Shown piece after piece: positions 9,424-17,865 of a DNA stretch of 64,000 nt. This stretch comes from Providencia sp. R33 (GTDB taxonomy: Bacteria > Pseudomonadota > Gammaproteobacteria > Enterobacterales > Enterobacteriaceae), in contig NZ_CP072453.1 of NCBI RefSeq assembly GCF_019343475.1, forward strand, positions 1,736,001-1,800,000. The letters are read 5' to 3'. Numbering within the stretch: position 1 is the first letter of the stretch; each line of letters opens with the position of its first letter. The position numbers and the translations under genes are program-made. A model generated the notes under the pieces. The model searched no databases. It worked only from the letters and a program-made list of their open reading frames with translations, and was not told the DNA's origin.

Positions 9424-9940
9424 ACAATATCCTTTTACTCAGCTGTTGTGCTTTTGCTTGCTGCGGGATTTTGGCATTTTGCTGAACCCTATTGGCTAAA
9501 CACGGGCTGAAAATTCAGAATGTCAAAAAGGCAGACATTATACAGGAAATTCTGTTAGACAAATAGTTGCGAATACCGCTTATCGCCTAAACCATTTTGT
9601 TTTTAATCATATTTTCATCAATTTTACGATGGTTAATCAATTTCAATGAAATTATCACCCCTAAGTAGGGCAGATGAAGAATATGGTTAAGTTGATTTTA
9701 AGGGACTAAAGTCGCCATGTATATATTGCAACAGAGGTTTATTTCTATATTGACTTGTAGCTGTACAAAAAGAATACGAACCTTATGCCGTACGATATTC
9801 ACCCTATTTTTTATTCTAAAAAACGTATTCATTTCGATGATTGGGTCGATTTAGGAATTGTTACCTTTTTCTGTTTGCTATAATCCCGTCAACTAGGTAA
9901 TAAGCCTAATTAATCATCGTCTGCCGCTTAAGGATTGCAC
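9424..9940. promoter_or_regulatory. Divergent intergenic region upstream of aspS; extended -10 promoter
   Basis: Over 500 bases without a convincing gene. The clearest signal is an extended -10 element, TTTGCTATAAT, with TATAAT at 9879-9884 and TTGTTA at 9858-9863 (15-bp spacer), pointing right toward the lipoprotein gene at 9941. A 32-codon frame at 9785-9883 was considered and rejected. The left part must hold the aspS promoter, but I cannot place it with confidence. Confidence 0.55.
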
Positions 9941-10264
9941 ATGAAAAAACTGTTACTTGCTTCATCTATGCTGATGTTACTGGTTGGATGCCAAACCACG
10001 AAAACCACAGATATTGATAACAATAAAACATTTTATGTTGATTCTACACTCGCAGACTGTGTAGGTGTTGCCCCAATGAAATGTATGAAAATCAAAGAAA
10101 ACCCGAATGATGACTGGCAGTTATTCTACAGTTCTATTCAAGGTTTTGAATATCAGCCAGGCTTTTCTTATATCTTACAAGTTAAACAATTTGATGTACC
10201 AAACCCACCGGCTGATGCGCCAAGCATCCGCTATGAACTTGTAAAGATTGTTGAAAAGAAATAA
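9941..10264 (+). CDS. Small putative lipoprotein
   Basis: Function not recognised. The 107-residue product starts at ATG 9941 (an in-frame TTG two codons earlier is less likely) after an AAGGA site. It has a lipoprotein signal with lipobox LLVGC (Cys17). The remainder (residues 18-107) carries two cysteines (ADCVGVAPMKCMKIKE) and the tract DDWQLFYSSIQGFEYQPGFSY. This resembles the DUF4377/META-like small lipoproteins whose domain reads 'gv.p..Cl.v....... W..fy..I.GF.y.pGy.Y.l', which is recall of a pattern rather than a confirmed hit. It has its own promoter and terminator. Confidence 0.8.
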   Translation: MKKLLLASSMLMLLVGCQTTKTTDIDNNKTFYVDSTLADCVGVAPMKCMKIKENPNDDWQLFYSSIQGFEYQPGFSYILQVKQFDVPNPPADAPSIRYELVKIVEKK

Positions 10265-10280
10265 ATTTTAATTATTGATA

Positions 10281-10321
10281 GTCATTAAGTGGGTCTATTA
10301 CATGCTTAATGACTTTATTTT
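10281..10321 (+). terminator. Terminator after the small lipoprotein
   Basis: GTCATTAAG pairs with CTTAATGAC around a 15-base loop, followed by TTTATTTTA. Confidence 0.8.
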
Positions 10322-10375
10322 ATGTCAACCAGATTGATTCAAATAACCATCGTAAATAACAAGAGTGGCGAAATT

Positions 10376-10780
10376 ATGAGTGATAAAATTATTGATAAAC
10401 TTGGGTTGATTGCTTTGTCTGAAAATAAAGTTGCCATGGTGCGCTCTCACAATAAAAGCTTGTTTTACATCCCAGGCGGAAAACGCGAGCAAGGTGAAAG
10501 CGATGAGCAAGCTTTATATCGCGAGACTGAAGAAGAATTAACGTTGCAATTAGATACTGCCACAATTCGTTTTTATGGTGAATTTTTGGGGCAAGCTGAT
10601 GGAAAACAAGACGGGACGCAAGTGCGTATTCGTTGTTACTTTGCAAATTACCAAGGAGAACCACAGCCCGCTGCTGAAATTGCTGAGCTAGCGTGGTTTA
10701 CCAGTGAAGATTTGCCGCGCTGCTCCACAACCGCCGCCGCTGTTCTATCCCAATTAAAACAAGATGGTTTAGTCAAATAA
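10376..10780 (+). CDS. NUDIX domain hydrolase
   Basis: Predicted pyrophosphohydrolase of a nucleoside-diphosphate-linked substrate that cannot be named from sequence. The Nudix box is complete: GGKREQGESDEQALYRETEEEL fits GX5EX7REUXEEXGU, with Leu-Thr-Leu after the EE pair in place of the usual Gly. I start it at ATG 10376 (MSDKIIDKLGLIAL; 134 residues), where homologous folding begins. An in-frame ATG at 10322 would add 18 residues with no family match. It stands alone between two terminator-bounded units. Confidence 0.85.
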   Translation: MSDKIIDKLGLIALSENKVAMVRSHNKSLFYIPGGKREQGESDEQALYRETEEELTLQLDTATIRFYGEFLGQADGKQDGTQVRIRCYFANYQGEPQPAAEIAELAWFTSEDLPRCSTTAAAVLSQLKQDGLVK

Positions 10781-10929
10781 CCCTAAGTTATTACTCAAAA
10801 AAGTTGTGAATTCATTTGTCGAACGGCATGTTAGGATTTACAATTTAGAAAATATCGTTAATACCCATTACTATAACTTATATTTTTAGGTGTTTTCATA
10901 ATTTGATTCGTTTTATGGTGGAGTAAAAA

Positions 10930-11328
10930 ATGGTCAGCTCTTTGTACGCTGTACTAGGTGCCTTACTGCTGCTTAGATTATCCTTAAATGTTGTGAAACT
11001 ACGTAACCAGTACCGTATAGCCTATGGTGATGGCGGTTTTTATGAACTACAAACAGCAATCCGTGTTCATGGTAATGCCATTGAATACATTCCTATTTCC
11101 CTTATTTTATTGCTTTTAATGGAGATGAACGGTGCGCAAGTTTGGATGATCCACATTTGTGGCATAATTTTGATTGCTGGTCGACTACTTCATTCTTATG
11201 GTTTAAAAAATCATGATTATTCTTATCGCCGCTCGGGTATGGTTGCCACTTATCTTTCGATGGCATTAATGGTTATCGCCAATACTTATTACCTACCGTG
11301 GCTTCAAATCGTGTCATTCAATCTTTAA
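10930..11328 (+). CDS. yecN: MAPEG-family inner membrane protein YecN
   Basis: Small (132-residue) membrane protein of the MAPEG superfamily (relatives of microsomal glutathione transferase); substrate unknown. Four hydrophobic segments are seen. The conserved MAPEG pattern covers residues 22-56, including VKLRNQYRIAYGDGG, RVHGNAIEYIPISL and GRLLHSYGL. It starts at ATG 10930 after GGTGGAG. In E. coli yecN also precedes cmoA, supporting the assignment. Confidence 0.88.
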   Translation: MVSSLYAVLGALLLLRLSLNVVKLRNQYRIAYGDGGFYELQTAIRVHGNAIEYIPISLILLLLMEMNGAQVWMIHICGIILIAGRLLHSYGLKNHDYSYRRSGMVATYLSMALMVIANTYYLPWLQIVSFNL

Positions 11329-11452
11329 CCGCTTTCTACGGCACAACTTAATGTGCCGCCTCATTATTTCATTCTCAATGGATTGATTTTCACTACGCCG
11401 CCTTTCTGGTACAATCCCCCACTACTTTTGTTTGCTTATTAATACAGAACTT

Positions 11453-12202
11453 ATGTCAAGTCAGGATCCTAACCATAAAGACAGTCTTTTTTCCGCGCCG
11501 ATTGCTAACCTTGGTGATTGGCAATTTGATGAAAAAGTTGCCGAAGTTTTCCCCGATATGATCCAGCGATCTGTGCCGGGTTATTCCAATATTATTACCA
11601 TGATTGGTATGCTTGCTGGCCGTTTTGTGAAGCCAAATAGCCACGTCTATGATTTGGGATGCTCATTGGGTGCGGCAACGCTTTCAATTCGACGCAATAT
11701 TGCCGTTGAAAATAGTAAAATTATTGCTATCGATAACTCCCCCGCAATGGTGGAACGATGCCGCCGTCATATTGATGCCTACCGTGCAGAAACCCCTGTT
11801 GAGGTTATCGAAGGGGATATTCGTGATGTAAATATTGAAAATGCATCAATGGTTGTGCTCAATTTTACTTTGCAGTTTCTCAACCCAAATGACCGTCTGT
11901 TATTACTCGAAAAAATTTATCGTGGGTTACAACCTGGTGGCATTTTAGTGCTTTCCGAAAAATTTAATTTTGAAGATAACGAAATTGGTGAATTACTGTT
12001 CAATATGCACCATGATTTCAAGCGTGCAAATGGCTATAGCGAGCTCGAAATCAGCCAAAAACGCAGCATGTTAGAAAACGTGATGTTGACTGACTCCGTT
12101 GAAGCACACAAAGCACGCCTAAAACAGGTTGGGTTTAGCCACTGCGAAGTATGGTTCCAATGTTTTAATTTCGGCTCACTGTTAGCGCTTAAAGAGGCTT
12201 AA
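11453..12202 (+). CDS. cmoA: Carboxy-S-adenosyl-L-methionine synthase CmoA
   Basis: Makes carboxy-SAM from SAM and prephenate, the donor for wobble-uridine modification (cmo5U34). The SAM-binding motif VYDLGCSLGAATLS and the blocks DTLFSAPIA-like (DSLFSAPIANLGDWQFDE), EVFPDMIQRSVPGYSN and LNFTLQFLNP match E. coli CmoA. I start at ATG 11453; the frame also opens at a TTG at 11432. Stops two bases before cmoB. Confidence 0.97.
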   Translation: MSSQDPNHKDSLFSAPIANLGDWQFDEKVAEVFPDMIQRSVPGYSNIITMIGMLAGRFVKPNSHVYDLGCSLGAATLSIRRNIAVENSKIIAIDNSPAMVERCRRHIDAYRAETPVEVIEGDIRDVNIENASMVVLNFTLQFLNPNDRLLLLEKIYRGLQPGGILVLSEKFNFEDNEIGELLFNMHHDFKRANGYSELEISQKRSMLENVMLTDSVEAHKARLKQVGFSHCEVWFQCFNFGSLLALKEA

Positions 12203-12204
12203 AG

Positions 12205-13176
12205 ATGATTGATTTCGGTCGTTTTTACCAACAAATTGCCGTTGGCCCATTAAGCCATTGGTTAGAAACATTACCTGCGCAGTTAACTGAGTGGAAAAAA
12301 CAAGGTTTACACGGTGGTTTTTCCTCGTGGGAAAAAATGCTCGATAATTTGCCTATCATGCACCCAACTCAGCTGGACTTAGTCAATAGCGTGACCGCAA
12401 CTCGCGAGCCTGAGCTTACCTCTGGCGAAACACGCCGTTTGAATAATATCCTTGAGCAATTAATGCCATGGCGTAAAGGCCCATTTTCCCTTTATGGCGT
12501 CAATATTGATACCGAATGGCGTTCCGATTGGAAATGGGATCGCGTTTTACCGCATATTTCATCACTAAAAGACCGATATGTGTTAGATGTTGGCTGTGGT
12601 AGTGGCTACCACATGTGGCGTATGTTAGGGCAAGAAGCCAAATTTGTTGTCGGCATTGACCCTACAGAGCTTTTTTTATGCCAATTTGAAGCGGTAAGAA
12701 AGTTATTGGGTGATGACCAACGGGCGCATTTATTACCCCTTGGTATTGAACAACTTCCTGAGTTAAAAGCCTTTGATACCGTATTCTCCATGGGGGTTCT
12801 GTATCACCGTCGTTCCCCACTTGATCACTTATGGCAATTGAAAAACCAGTTAGTGAGTGAAGGTGAATTAGTGCTCGAAAGTTTAGTGGTTGAAGGTGAT
12901 GAATTTCAATGCCTTATCCCTGGTGACCGCTACGCCCAAATGCGTAACGTCTATTTTATTCCTTCCGCTAAAATGCTTAAAGTGTGGTTAGAAAAATGCG
13001 GTTTTGTGGATGTGCGTATTGTTGACCAAGCGGTAACCTCGTTAGAAGAACAACGCCGAACGCCATGGATGAAAACAGACTCTCTCGCCGAATTTTTAGA
13101 CCCGAACGATCAAACTAAAACCATTGAAGGCTACCCTGCCCCATTACGCGCCATTTTAGTTGCACGTAAGCCATAA
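12205..13176 (+). CDS. cmoB: tRNA U34 carboxymethyltransferase CmoB
   Basis: Transfers the carboxymethyl group from carboxy-SAM to 5-hydroxyuridine-34 of tRNA, giving cmo5U. The 323-residue sequence matches E. coli CmoB throughout, for example MPWRKGPFSLYGVNIDTEW, LDVGCGSGYHMWRM and FSMGVLYHRRSPLDHLWQL. An AGAGG site precedes ATG 12205. Operon partner of cmoA; no torYZ genes follow, unlike E. coli. Confidence 0.98.
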   Translation: MIDFGRFYQQIAVGPLSHWLETLPAQLTEWKKQGLHGGFSSWEKMLDNLPIMHPTQLDLVNSVTATREPELTSGETRRLNNILEQLMPWRKGPFSLYGVNIDTEWRSDWKWDRVLPHISSLKDRYVLDVGCGSGYHMWRMLGQEAKFVVGIDPTELFLCQFEAVRKLLGDDQRAHLLPLGIEQLPELKAFDTVFSMGVLYHRRSPLDHLWQLKNQLVSEGELVLESLVVEGDEFQCLIPGDRYAQMRNVYFIPSAKMLKVWLEKCGFVDVRIVDQAVTSLEEQRRTPWMKTDSLAEFLDPNDQTKTIEGYPAPLRAILVARKP

Positions 13177-13182
13177 CAAATA

Positions 13183-13222
13183 ATGTGCCTATCGGTGTAA
13201 GCCGTAGGCACATATTTTAATC
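13183..13222 (+). terminator. Terminator after cmoAB
   Basis: ATGTGCCTA pairs with TAGGCACAT across a 13-base loop, followed by ATTTTAAT. It lies between the convergent cmoB and cutC genes. Confidence 0.75.
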
Positions 13223-13254
13223 GCGCCGCCATCACAGTTAACTAGGTGAATAGT

Positions 13255-14016
13255 TTAAGCTATGACTTTTTCCGTGATAGAAATAAAGTCTTTCATGGCT
13301 TCCACTGTCGGCCCATCAACACAATAATGTGTGAACTCATCCGTTTCGCTGTTAGACGCCATCGTTACACCAACTTTGCGGTAGTTCATAGTTGAAGGTA
13401 CTGTTTTGCCCGCTGAGCTATGGACTTCTGCAAGCCCAATCTCCATAAATTTGCTTAAATTGGCTAAACGAACCCCAGCCCCCGCCATAATTTTCGGGCC
13501 GTTGATTTCTTGGCTTTTTTCGTGCAATTCTTTCAATAACGGCAAACCTAATTCAGCACTTTGCTGTTGGCCTGATGTGAGAATTCGTGCCACACCCAAT
13601 TCATTTAGTTGCTCTAAGGCAAGGAGTGGGTTAATGCACATATCAAATGCGCGGTGGAAAGTGATATTCATTCCTTTAGCGATTTCCATCAACCCATGCA
13701 TACGGTTAATATCAATGCGCCCTTCGCTATCAAGAATACCGATGACAGCCCCCGGAAACCCCATTTCCTTAATCATGATTAAATCTTCACGAATAACGTC
13801 AAACTCACTGACGTTATAGCAAAAATCACCACCACGAGGACGAATAATAGGATGAACTGGAATGTGAAGCTTTTCCCTTGCTAATTTCAGATAGCCGTAG
13901 CTTGGTGTTAAACCGCCATCTGCGGCACCAGAGCATAATTCGATACGATCAGCTCCGTATTCTTGCGCTACTTGAGCACATTCAATTCCGAAACAGCAAA
14001 TTTCCAGTTTTGCCAT
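13255..14016 (-). CDS. cutC: CutC family protein
   Basis: Cytoplasmic TIM-barrel protein once linked to copper homeostasis, though its biochemical role is unsettled. The family signature YGADRIELCSGAADGGLTPS is present near residue 18, with VHPIIRPRGGDFCY and ITFHRAFDMC following. Start at ATG 14016 (MAKLEICCFGIECA) directly after a GGAGGT site; the frame extends to a TTG at 14028 that includes the ribosome site itself. Convergent with cmoB. Confidence 0.95.
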   Translation of the reverse strand: MAKLEICCFGIECAQVAQEYGADRIELCSGAADGGLTPSYGYLKLAREKLHIPVHPIIRPRGGDFCYNVSEFDVIREDLIMIKEMGFPGAVIGILDSEGRIDINRMHGLMEIAKGMNITFHRAFDMCINPLLALEQLNELGVARILTSGQQQSAELGLPLLKELHEKSQEINGPKIMAGAGVRLANLSKFMEIGLAEVHSSAGKTVPSTMNYRKVGVTMASNSETDEFTHYCVDGPTVEAMKDFISITEKVIA

Positions 14017-14200
14017 GATTACCTCCAACTGTGGTAATAAAGCCCATGCTTTAAATTTCCCTAATACAAATAGTTAGGGGCAGAATATGTATTGTTGATT
14101 CCGTTTCGAATAATGCCATTTATTAAAAAATGTTATCGGATGGATATCACACCCCGAAAAAAACACTGGCATTATTGATCAATAACGTTAATTGCATCAC

Positions 14201-14755
14201 TTATTTTTCACTTTCAATTATCTTTTTTAGCGAAAATGGATGGTATTTAACGGTTATATTGCCATTTGATACTGCCAATGTTGGATTAGGCAACCGTTCT
14301 TGCTGACCTTTAGGTTGACTTACTTTTATGCTAAAACCTACCGGTAGCTCCTTAGGTAACAAAGCTCGCGCGGTTTTCTCCAGTTCAATTGGCGGTACAT
14401 CAATCACCATTTCAATATGTTCCCAGCTTTCTTGTGGGTATTTTTTGTCTTTTGGGAATGGTAGCTCGATGATAAACACATCCTGCCCTGCAATTTGCAG
14501 AGGTTTATCAATCTCATACAAGCGGATTGGCCTACCATTAATAATATTATCGGAAATAAGCTGCCCACATTGCAGCAACCCCTCATGCCAACGCAAGGCT
14601 GTTTCAAGGTGATGGCAACGCATTGAAATATGGTCAATAACATAATCTGTTAGTGACAAATCAAGCTGTTGCGCCATTGCTTGTAATTGGTCGGCAAATT
14701 TAGGTAAGTCTTCCCATAAATCATTTAATTGTGGAACTTCACAAAATGGCAGCAC
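14201..14755 (-). CDS. yecM: VOC-fold protein YecM
   Basis: Conserved 184-residue cytoplasmic protein of the vicinal-oxygen-chelate fold; activity unknown. It matches E. coli YecM in YVIDHISMRCHHLETALRW, GRPIRLYEIDKPL and ESWEHIEMVIDVP, where His and Glu residues could bind a metal. Upstream it faces argS divergently, as in E. coli, and the ~165-base gap must hold both promoters. Confidence 0.93.
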   Translation of the reverse strand: MLPFCEVPQLNDLWEDLPKFADQLQAMAQQLDLSLTDYVIDHISMRCHHLETALRWHEGLLQCGQLISDNIINGRPIRLYEIDKPLQIAGQDVFIIELPFPKDKKYPQESWEHIEMVIDVPPIELEKTARALLPKELPVGFSIKVSQPKGQQERLPNPTLAVSNGNITVKYHPFSLKKIIESEK

Positions 14756-14921
14756 AACAAAAACCTCTTTTTATCTACTAATCCGCTAAACAATGGCGCT
14801 GACTGTAGCATGACTCCCCCAAAATATGGTATAAAACCTGCCGATTTTTCTCTTCCACCTTTTAGTTCTTCCCATGTGATGGCACAATGTGGTAACTATG
14901 TTGGTAATTTAAGGTAATTCA

Positions 14922-16652
14922 GTGAATATTCAGGCGATTCTTTCAGATAAAATTAGTGCTGCAATGCTTGCAGCGGGTGCTCCAGCAGACAGCGATGCGC
15001 TCGTGCGTCAATCCGCTAAAGCACAGTTTGGTGATTATCAAGCCAATGGCGTGATGGGCGCGGCTAAAAAACTGGGGATGCCACCACGACAACTCGCTGA
15101 ACAAATCCTCACTCACTTAGATTTAGACGGCATTGCCAGCAAAGTCGAAATTGCAGGGCCTGGCTTTATTAATATCTTCCTTGAACCTTCTTGGATTGAA
15201 AAACACGTTGAAGACGCCCTTGCATCACAACGTTTAGGCCTTGCCCCCGTGAAAGCCGAAACTATCGTTATCGACTATTCCGCGCCTAACGTAGCAAAAC
15301 AGATGCACGTAGGTCACCTGCGTTCAACCATTATTGGTGACGCGGCAGCGCGTACTCAAGAGTTTATCGGTCACCGTGTGATCCGCGCTAACCATGTTGG
15401 CGACTGGGGAACCCAGTTCGGCATGTTAATTGCCTATCTTGAAAAAGTGCAAAATGAAAATGCCAATGATATGGCGTTGGCTGATCTGGAAGAGTTTTAT
15501 CGCGAAGCCAAAAAACACTATGACGAAGATGAAGAATTCGCAGTGCGCGCGCGTGGCTATGTTGTAAAACTGCAATCCGGTGATGAATACTGCCGTGCAA
15601 TGTGGCGCAAGCTCGTTGATATCACAATGAAGCAGAACCAAGAAACCTATCAACGCCTAAACGTGACATTAACTGAAGATGATGTCATGGGTGAAAGCTT
15701 ATATAACAGCATGTTACCTGGTATTGTTGCGGATTTAAAAGCCAAAGGGTTAGCTGTTGAAAGTGAAGGCGCTACGGTCGTTTTCCTTGATGAATTTAAA
15801 AATAAAGAAGGCGAGCCGATGGGCGTGATTGTCCAGAAGAAAGACGGCGGCTTCTTATACACCACGACTGACATCGCTTGTGCGAAATACCGTTATGAAA
15901 CACTTCATGCTGATCGCTCATTGTATTATATCGATTCACGTCAGCACCAACACTTGATGCAAGCTTGGACCATTGTCCGTAAAGCGGGTTACATCCCTGA
16001 GTCTATGGCACTTGAGCACCACATGTTTGGCATGATGTTAGGCAAAGATGGCAAGCCATTTAAAACCCGTACTGGTGGCACTGTTCGCCTATCTGATTTG
16101 TTAGATGAAGCTGTTGAACGTGCTCAAGCACTGATCCGCGAGAAAAACCCTGACATGCCAGAAGATGAGTTACAGAATGTGGCAAATGTTGTTGGTATCG
16201 GCGCAGTGAAATATGCAGACCTATCAAAAAACAGAACCACGGACTACATTTTTGATTGGGATAACATGTTAGCCTTCGAAGGTAATACCGCACCTTATAT
16301 GCAATATGCGTATACCCGTGTTGCCTCTATCTTCAAAAAAGCCAACTTAACGCAAGCAGATCTCACGTTACCAATCTTACTGCAAGACCCACGTGAAATC
16401 GCGCTGGCAACACGTTTATTGCAGTTTGAAGAAACCATTCTCACTGTTGCGCGTGATGGAACTCCACATGTTATGTGTGCTTATCTATACGAGCTGGCAG
16501 GTTTATTCTCCGGTTTCTACGAACATTGCCCGATTTTATCGACAGAAGATGAAGCCGTACGCCAAAGCCGCTTAAAATTAGCCGCATTAACGCAAAGAAC
16601 CTTAAAAACAGGTTTAGATACTTTAGGTATCGAAACTGTCGAAAGAATGTAA
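14922..16652 (+). CDS. argS: Arginyl-tRNA synthetase
   Basis: Class Ia synthetase that charges tRNA-Arg, 576 residues. The start is a GTG at 14922 (MNIQAILSDKISAAM), supported by full match to the E. coli N-terminus and an AAGG site. Visible features are the HIGH-like motif APNVAKQMHVGHLRSTIIGD, the catalytic ADLSKNRTTDYIFDWDNML region, and the C-terminus ending LGIETVERM exactly as in E. coli. Confidence 0.98.
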   Translation: MNIQAILSDKISAAMLAAGAPADSDALVRQSAKAQFGDYQANGVMGAAKKLGMPPRQLAEQILTHLDLDGIASKVEIAGPGFINIFLEPSWIEKHVEDALASQRLGLAPVKAETIVIDYSAPNVAKQMHVGHLRSTIIGDAAARTQEFIGHRVIRANHVGDWGTQFGMLIAYLEKVQNENANDMALADLEEFYREAKKHYDEDEEFAVRARGYVVKLQSGDEYCRAMWRKLVDITMKQNQETYQRLNVTLTEDDVMGESLYNSMLPGIVADLKAKGLAVESEGATVVFLDEFKNKEGEPMGVIVQKKDGGFLYTTTDIACAKYRYETLHADRSLYYIDSRQHQHLMQAWTIVRKAGYIPESMALEHHMFGMMLGKDGKPFKTRTGGTVRLSDLLDEAVERAQALIREKNPDMPEDELQNVANVVGIGAVKYADLSKNRTTDYIFDWDNMLAFEGNTAPYMQYAYTRVASIFKKANLTQADLTLPILLQDPREIALATRLLQFEETILTVARDGTPHVMCAYLYELAGLFSGFYEHCPILSTEDEAVRQSRLKLAALTQRTLKTGLDTLGIETVERM

Positions 16653-16671
16653 TTATTCTCGCGTTATTTAA

Positions 16672-17244
16672 TTAACAGCTCGCTTCGGCGGGCTGTTTTT
16701 CTTTACGCTGTGCAAGTAATTTTTGCGTCAAAATCTGTATTTCTTCAACGTTTTCATTTGCGCAATTTTGTAAAACTAAGTTCCACTTACACAATGTTCT
16801 TGCTTTTTCACAAAGTTCAGGGGCATGCCCTAAACGATTATTATCTTTTAGCCACGTTGCTACCCGAGCCCAATCCCACAAGGGTGAGTTGCCACTTAAA
16901 CGTTGCACTGGAGCTGGAAAATTGCCTTTGCCTCTCGTTCCATCTTTTAATAATGCAACAGCTTGGCGTGTTAAACCTGCTAACTCTGCAATATCACTTA
17001 AACCAACCAACGTACTATCTACTGACGCCACTTGCATTGGAATTTCTGCACTCTCAATATCAGCAATTGCCGCTTCAATAGCCGCATCTAGTGAACTCGC
17101 CTCTCTATCAAACTCTAAATAAACAGACTTACCATAGTAGCAAACCAAGGCATCATCACAACCTGCTGCAAATAAGGCATCCTCTAAGCCCACTGTATCT
17201 ACCGTTACCCCAGAAAGTGTTAATGTGAATGTGTGTTGCGCCAT
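16672..17244 (-). CDS. Helix-turn-helix protein, candidate antitoxin of a TA pair
   Basis: A 190-residue protein started at ATG 17244 (MAQHTFTLTLSGVT), preceded by AAGGAG; the codon before it is a TTG without a better site. Residues 1-65 form a compact alpha/beta domain (EDALFAAGCDDALVCYYG, SVYLEFDREASSLDAAIEAA). Residues 80-130 hold a MerR/AlpA-like helix-turn-helix (GLSDIAELAGLTRQAVALL, then SPLWDWARVATWL). Inferred role: DNA-binding antitoxin that represses its own operon. It follows the 78-residue gene by about 50 bases, the reverse order from most TA operons but normal for hicAB. The exact family is not recognised. Confidence 0.65.
   Translation of the reverse strand: MAQHTFTLTLSGVTVDTVGLEDALFAAGCDDALVCYYGKSVYLEFDREASSLDAAIEAAIADIESAEIPMQVASVDSTLVGLSDIAELAGLTRQAVALLKDGTRGKGNFPAPVQRLSGNSPLWDWARVATWLKDNNRLGHAPELCEKARTLCKWNLVLQNCANENVEEIQILTQKLLAQRKEKQPAEASC
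16675..16704 (+). terminator. argS terminator with a TTCG tetraloop, overlapping a convergent gene
   Basis: ACAGCTCGC-TTCG-GCGGGCTGT, then TTTTCTTT. The stem also encodes the last codons (Glu-Ala-Ser-Cys) of the convergent helix-turn-helix gene whose stop is at 16672. Confidence 0.9.
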
Positions 17245-17296
17245 CAAAGCTCCTTATTCTGTTTCTTCATCTAATAAGCGGCCTAAGCCGCTATAA

Positions 17297-17533
17297 TTAT
17301 TTCAAAAGTGCAATACAGTGATCCACTTTCCGGATGATCTGCTTGGCATGGTTTTCCATCACTCTTGGTGTTGACCAAACGCTCATCATATGTGTTTTGT
17401 GCTCCTCGACAGCATTACCACAACGTAATTTACAAAATGTATGTGATGAACTCCCTGCACTCACCCAAAACCAGCCATTAGCAATCGCATATTCAATGGC
17501 TGCTTGAATATGCTTATTCGGATGTTTTTTCAT
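17297..17533 (-). CDS. Small HicA-like protein, candidate toxin
   Basis: A 78-residue protein of unproven function. Its pattern, AIEYAIANGWFWVSAGSSSHTFCKLRCG, resembles the HicA/YcfA arrangement in which a Gly-Ser-rich turn precedes a histidine (here SSSHTF) on a small dsRBD-like fold. That would make it an mRNA interferase toxin; the resemblance is by eye only. It starts at ATG 17533 with GGAGGG three bases upstream. First gene of the pair, directly behind a strong promoter overlapped by a palindrome. Confidence 0.6.
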   Translation of the reverse strand: MKKHPNKHIQAAIEYAIANGWFWVSAGSSSHTFCKLRCGNAVEEHKTHMMSVWSTPRVMENHAKQIIRKVDHCIALLK

Positions 17534-17550
17534 CGCCCTCCGATAAATAC

Positions 17551-17581
17551 ACTATAACCACATACGTTGACACTAGTCAAC
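17551..17581 (-). promoter_or_regulatory. Promoter and palindromic operator of the TA-like pair
   Basis: On the minus strand TTGACT (17580-17575), an 18-bp spacer and TATAGT (17556-17551) form a sigma-70 promoter. The -35 lies inside the inverted repeat GTTGAC-ACTA-GTCAAC (17566-17581), a likely autoregulatory operator. The rest of the 330-base gap up to murJ is AT-rich with no recognised gene, ending in the murJ terminator. Confidence 0.7.
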
Positions 17582-17816
17582 ACTCTATTTGTGCCGATTT
17601 CTAGTGGCCTCCTACGCTTTATTGATAAAAAAACAAGCGCGCATTAAATATACCCTAAAACAAACAATGAATTTCATTTTTATTAATGAAAACAATTACT
17701 TGATATATCATAAAATAATTATGACATTATTTATTTAGTCATTATTAAAAGAGACGAAAAGATTGAAAATGGATAGAAAATACAATGAGGTTTAAAACGG
17801 TAGAATTTCGAGACAA

Positions 17817-17842
17817 AAAAGCCCAAATTAATGGGCTTTCAT
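17817..17842 (-). terminator. murJ terminator
   Basis: On the minus strand AAGCCCA-TTAATT-TGGGCTT is followed by TTTTGTCTC, about 25 bases past the murJ stop. Confidence 0.85.
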
Positions 17843-17865
17843 TAAATTAACGTACCTTCAGCATG

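Noticed and set aside
9785..9883. 32-codon frame upstream of the lipoprotein gene (MPYDIHPIFYSKKRIHF...)
   Set aside because: No ribosome site, and its end coincides with the TATAAT promoter element of the next gene; composition alone is not enough.
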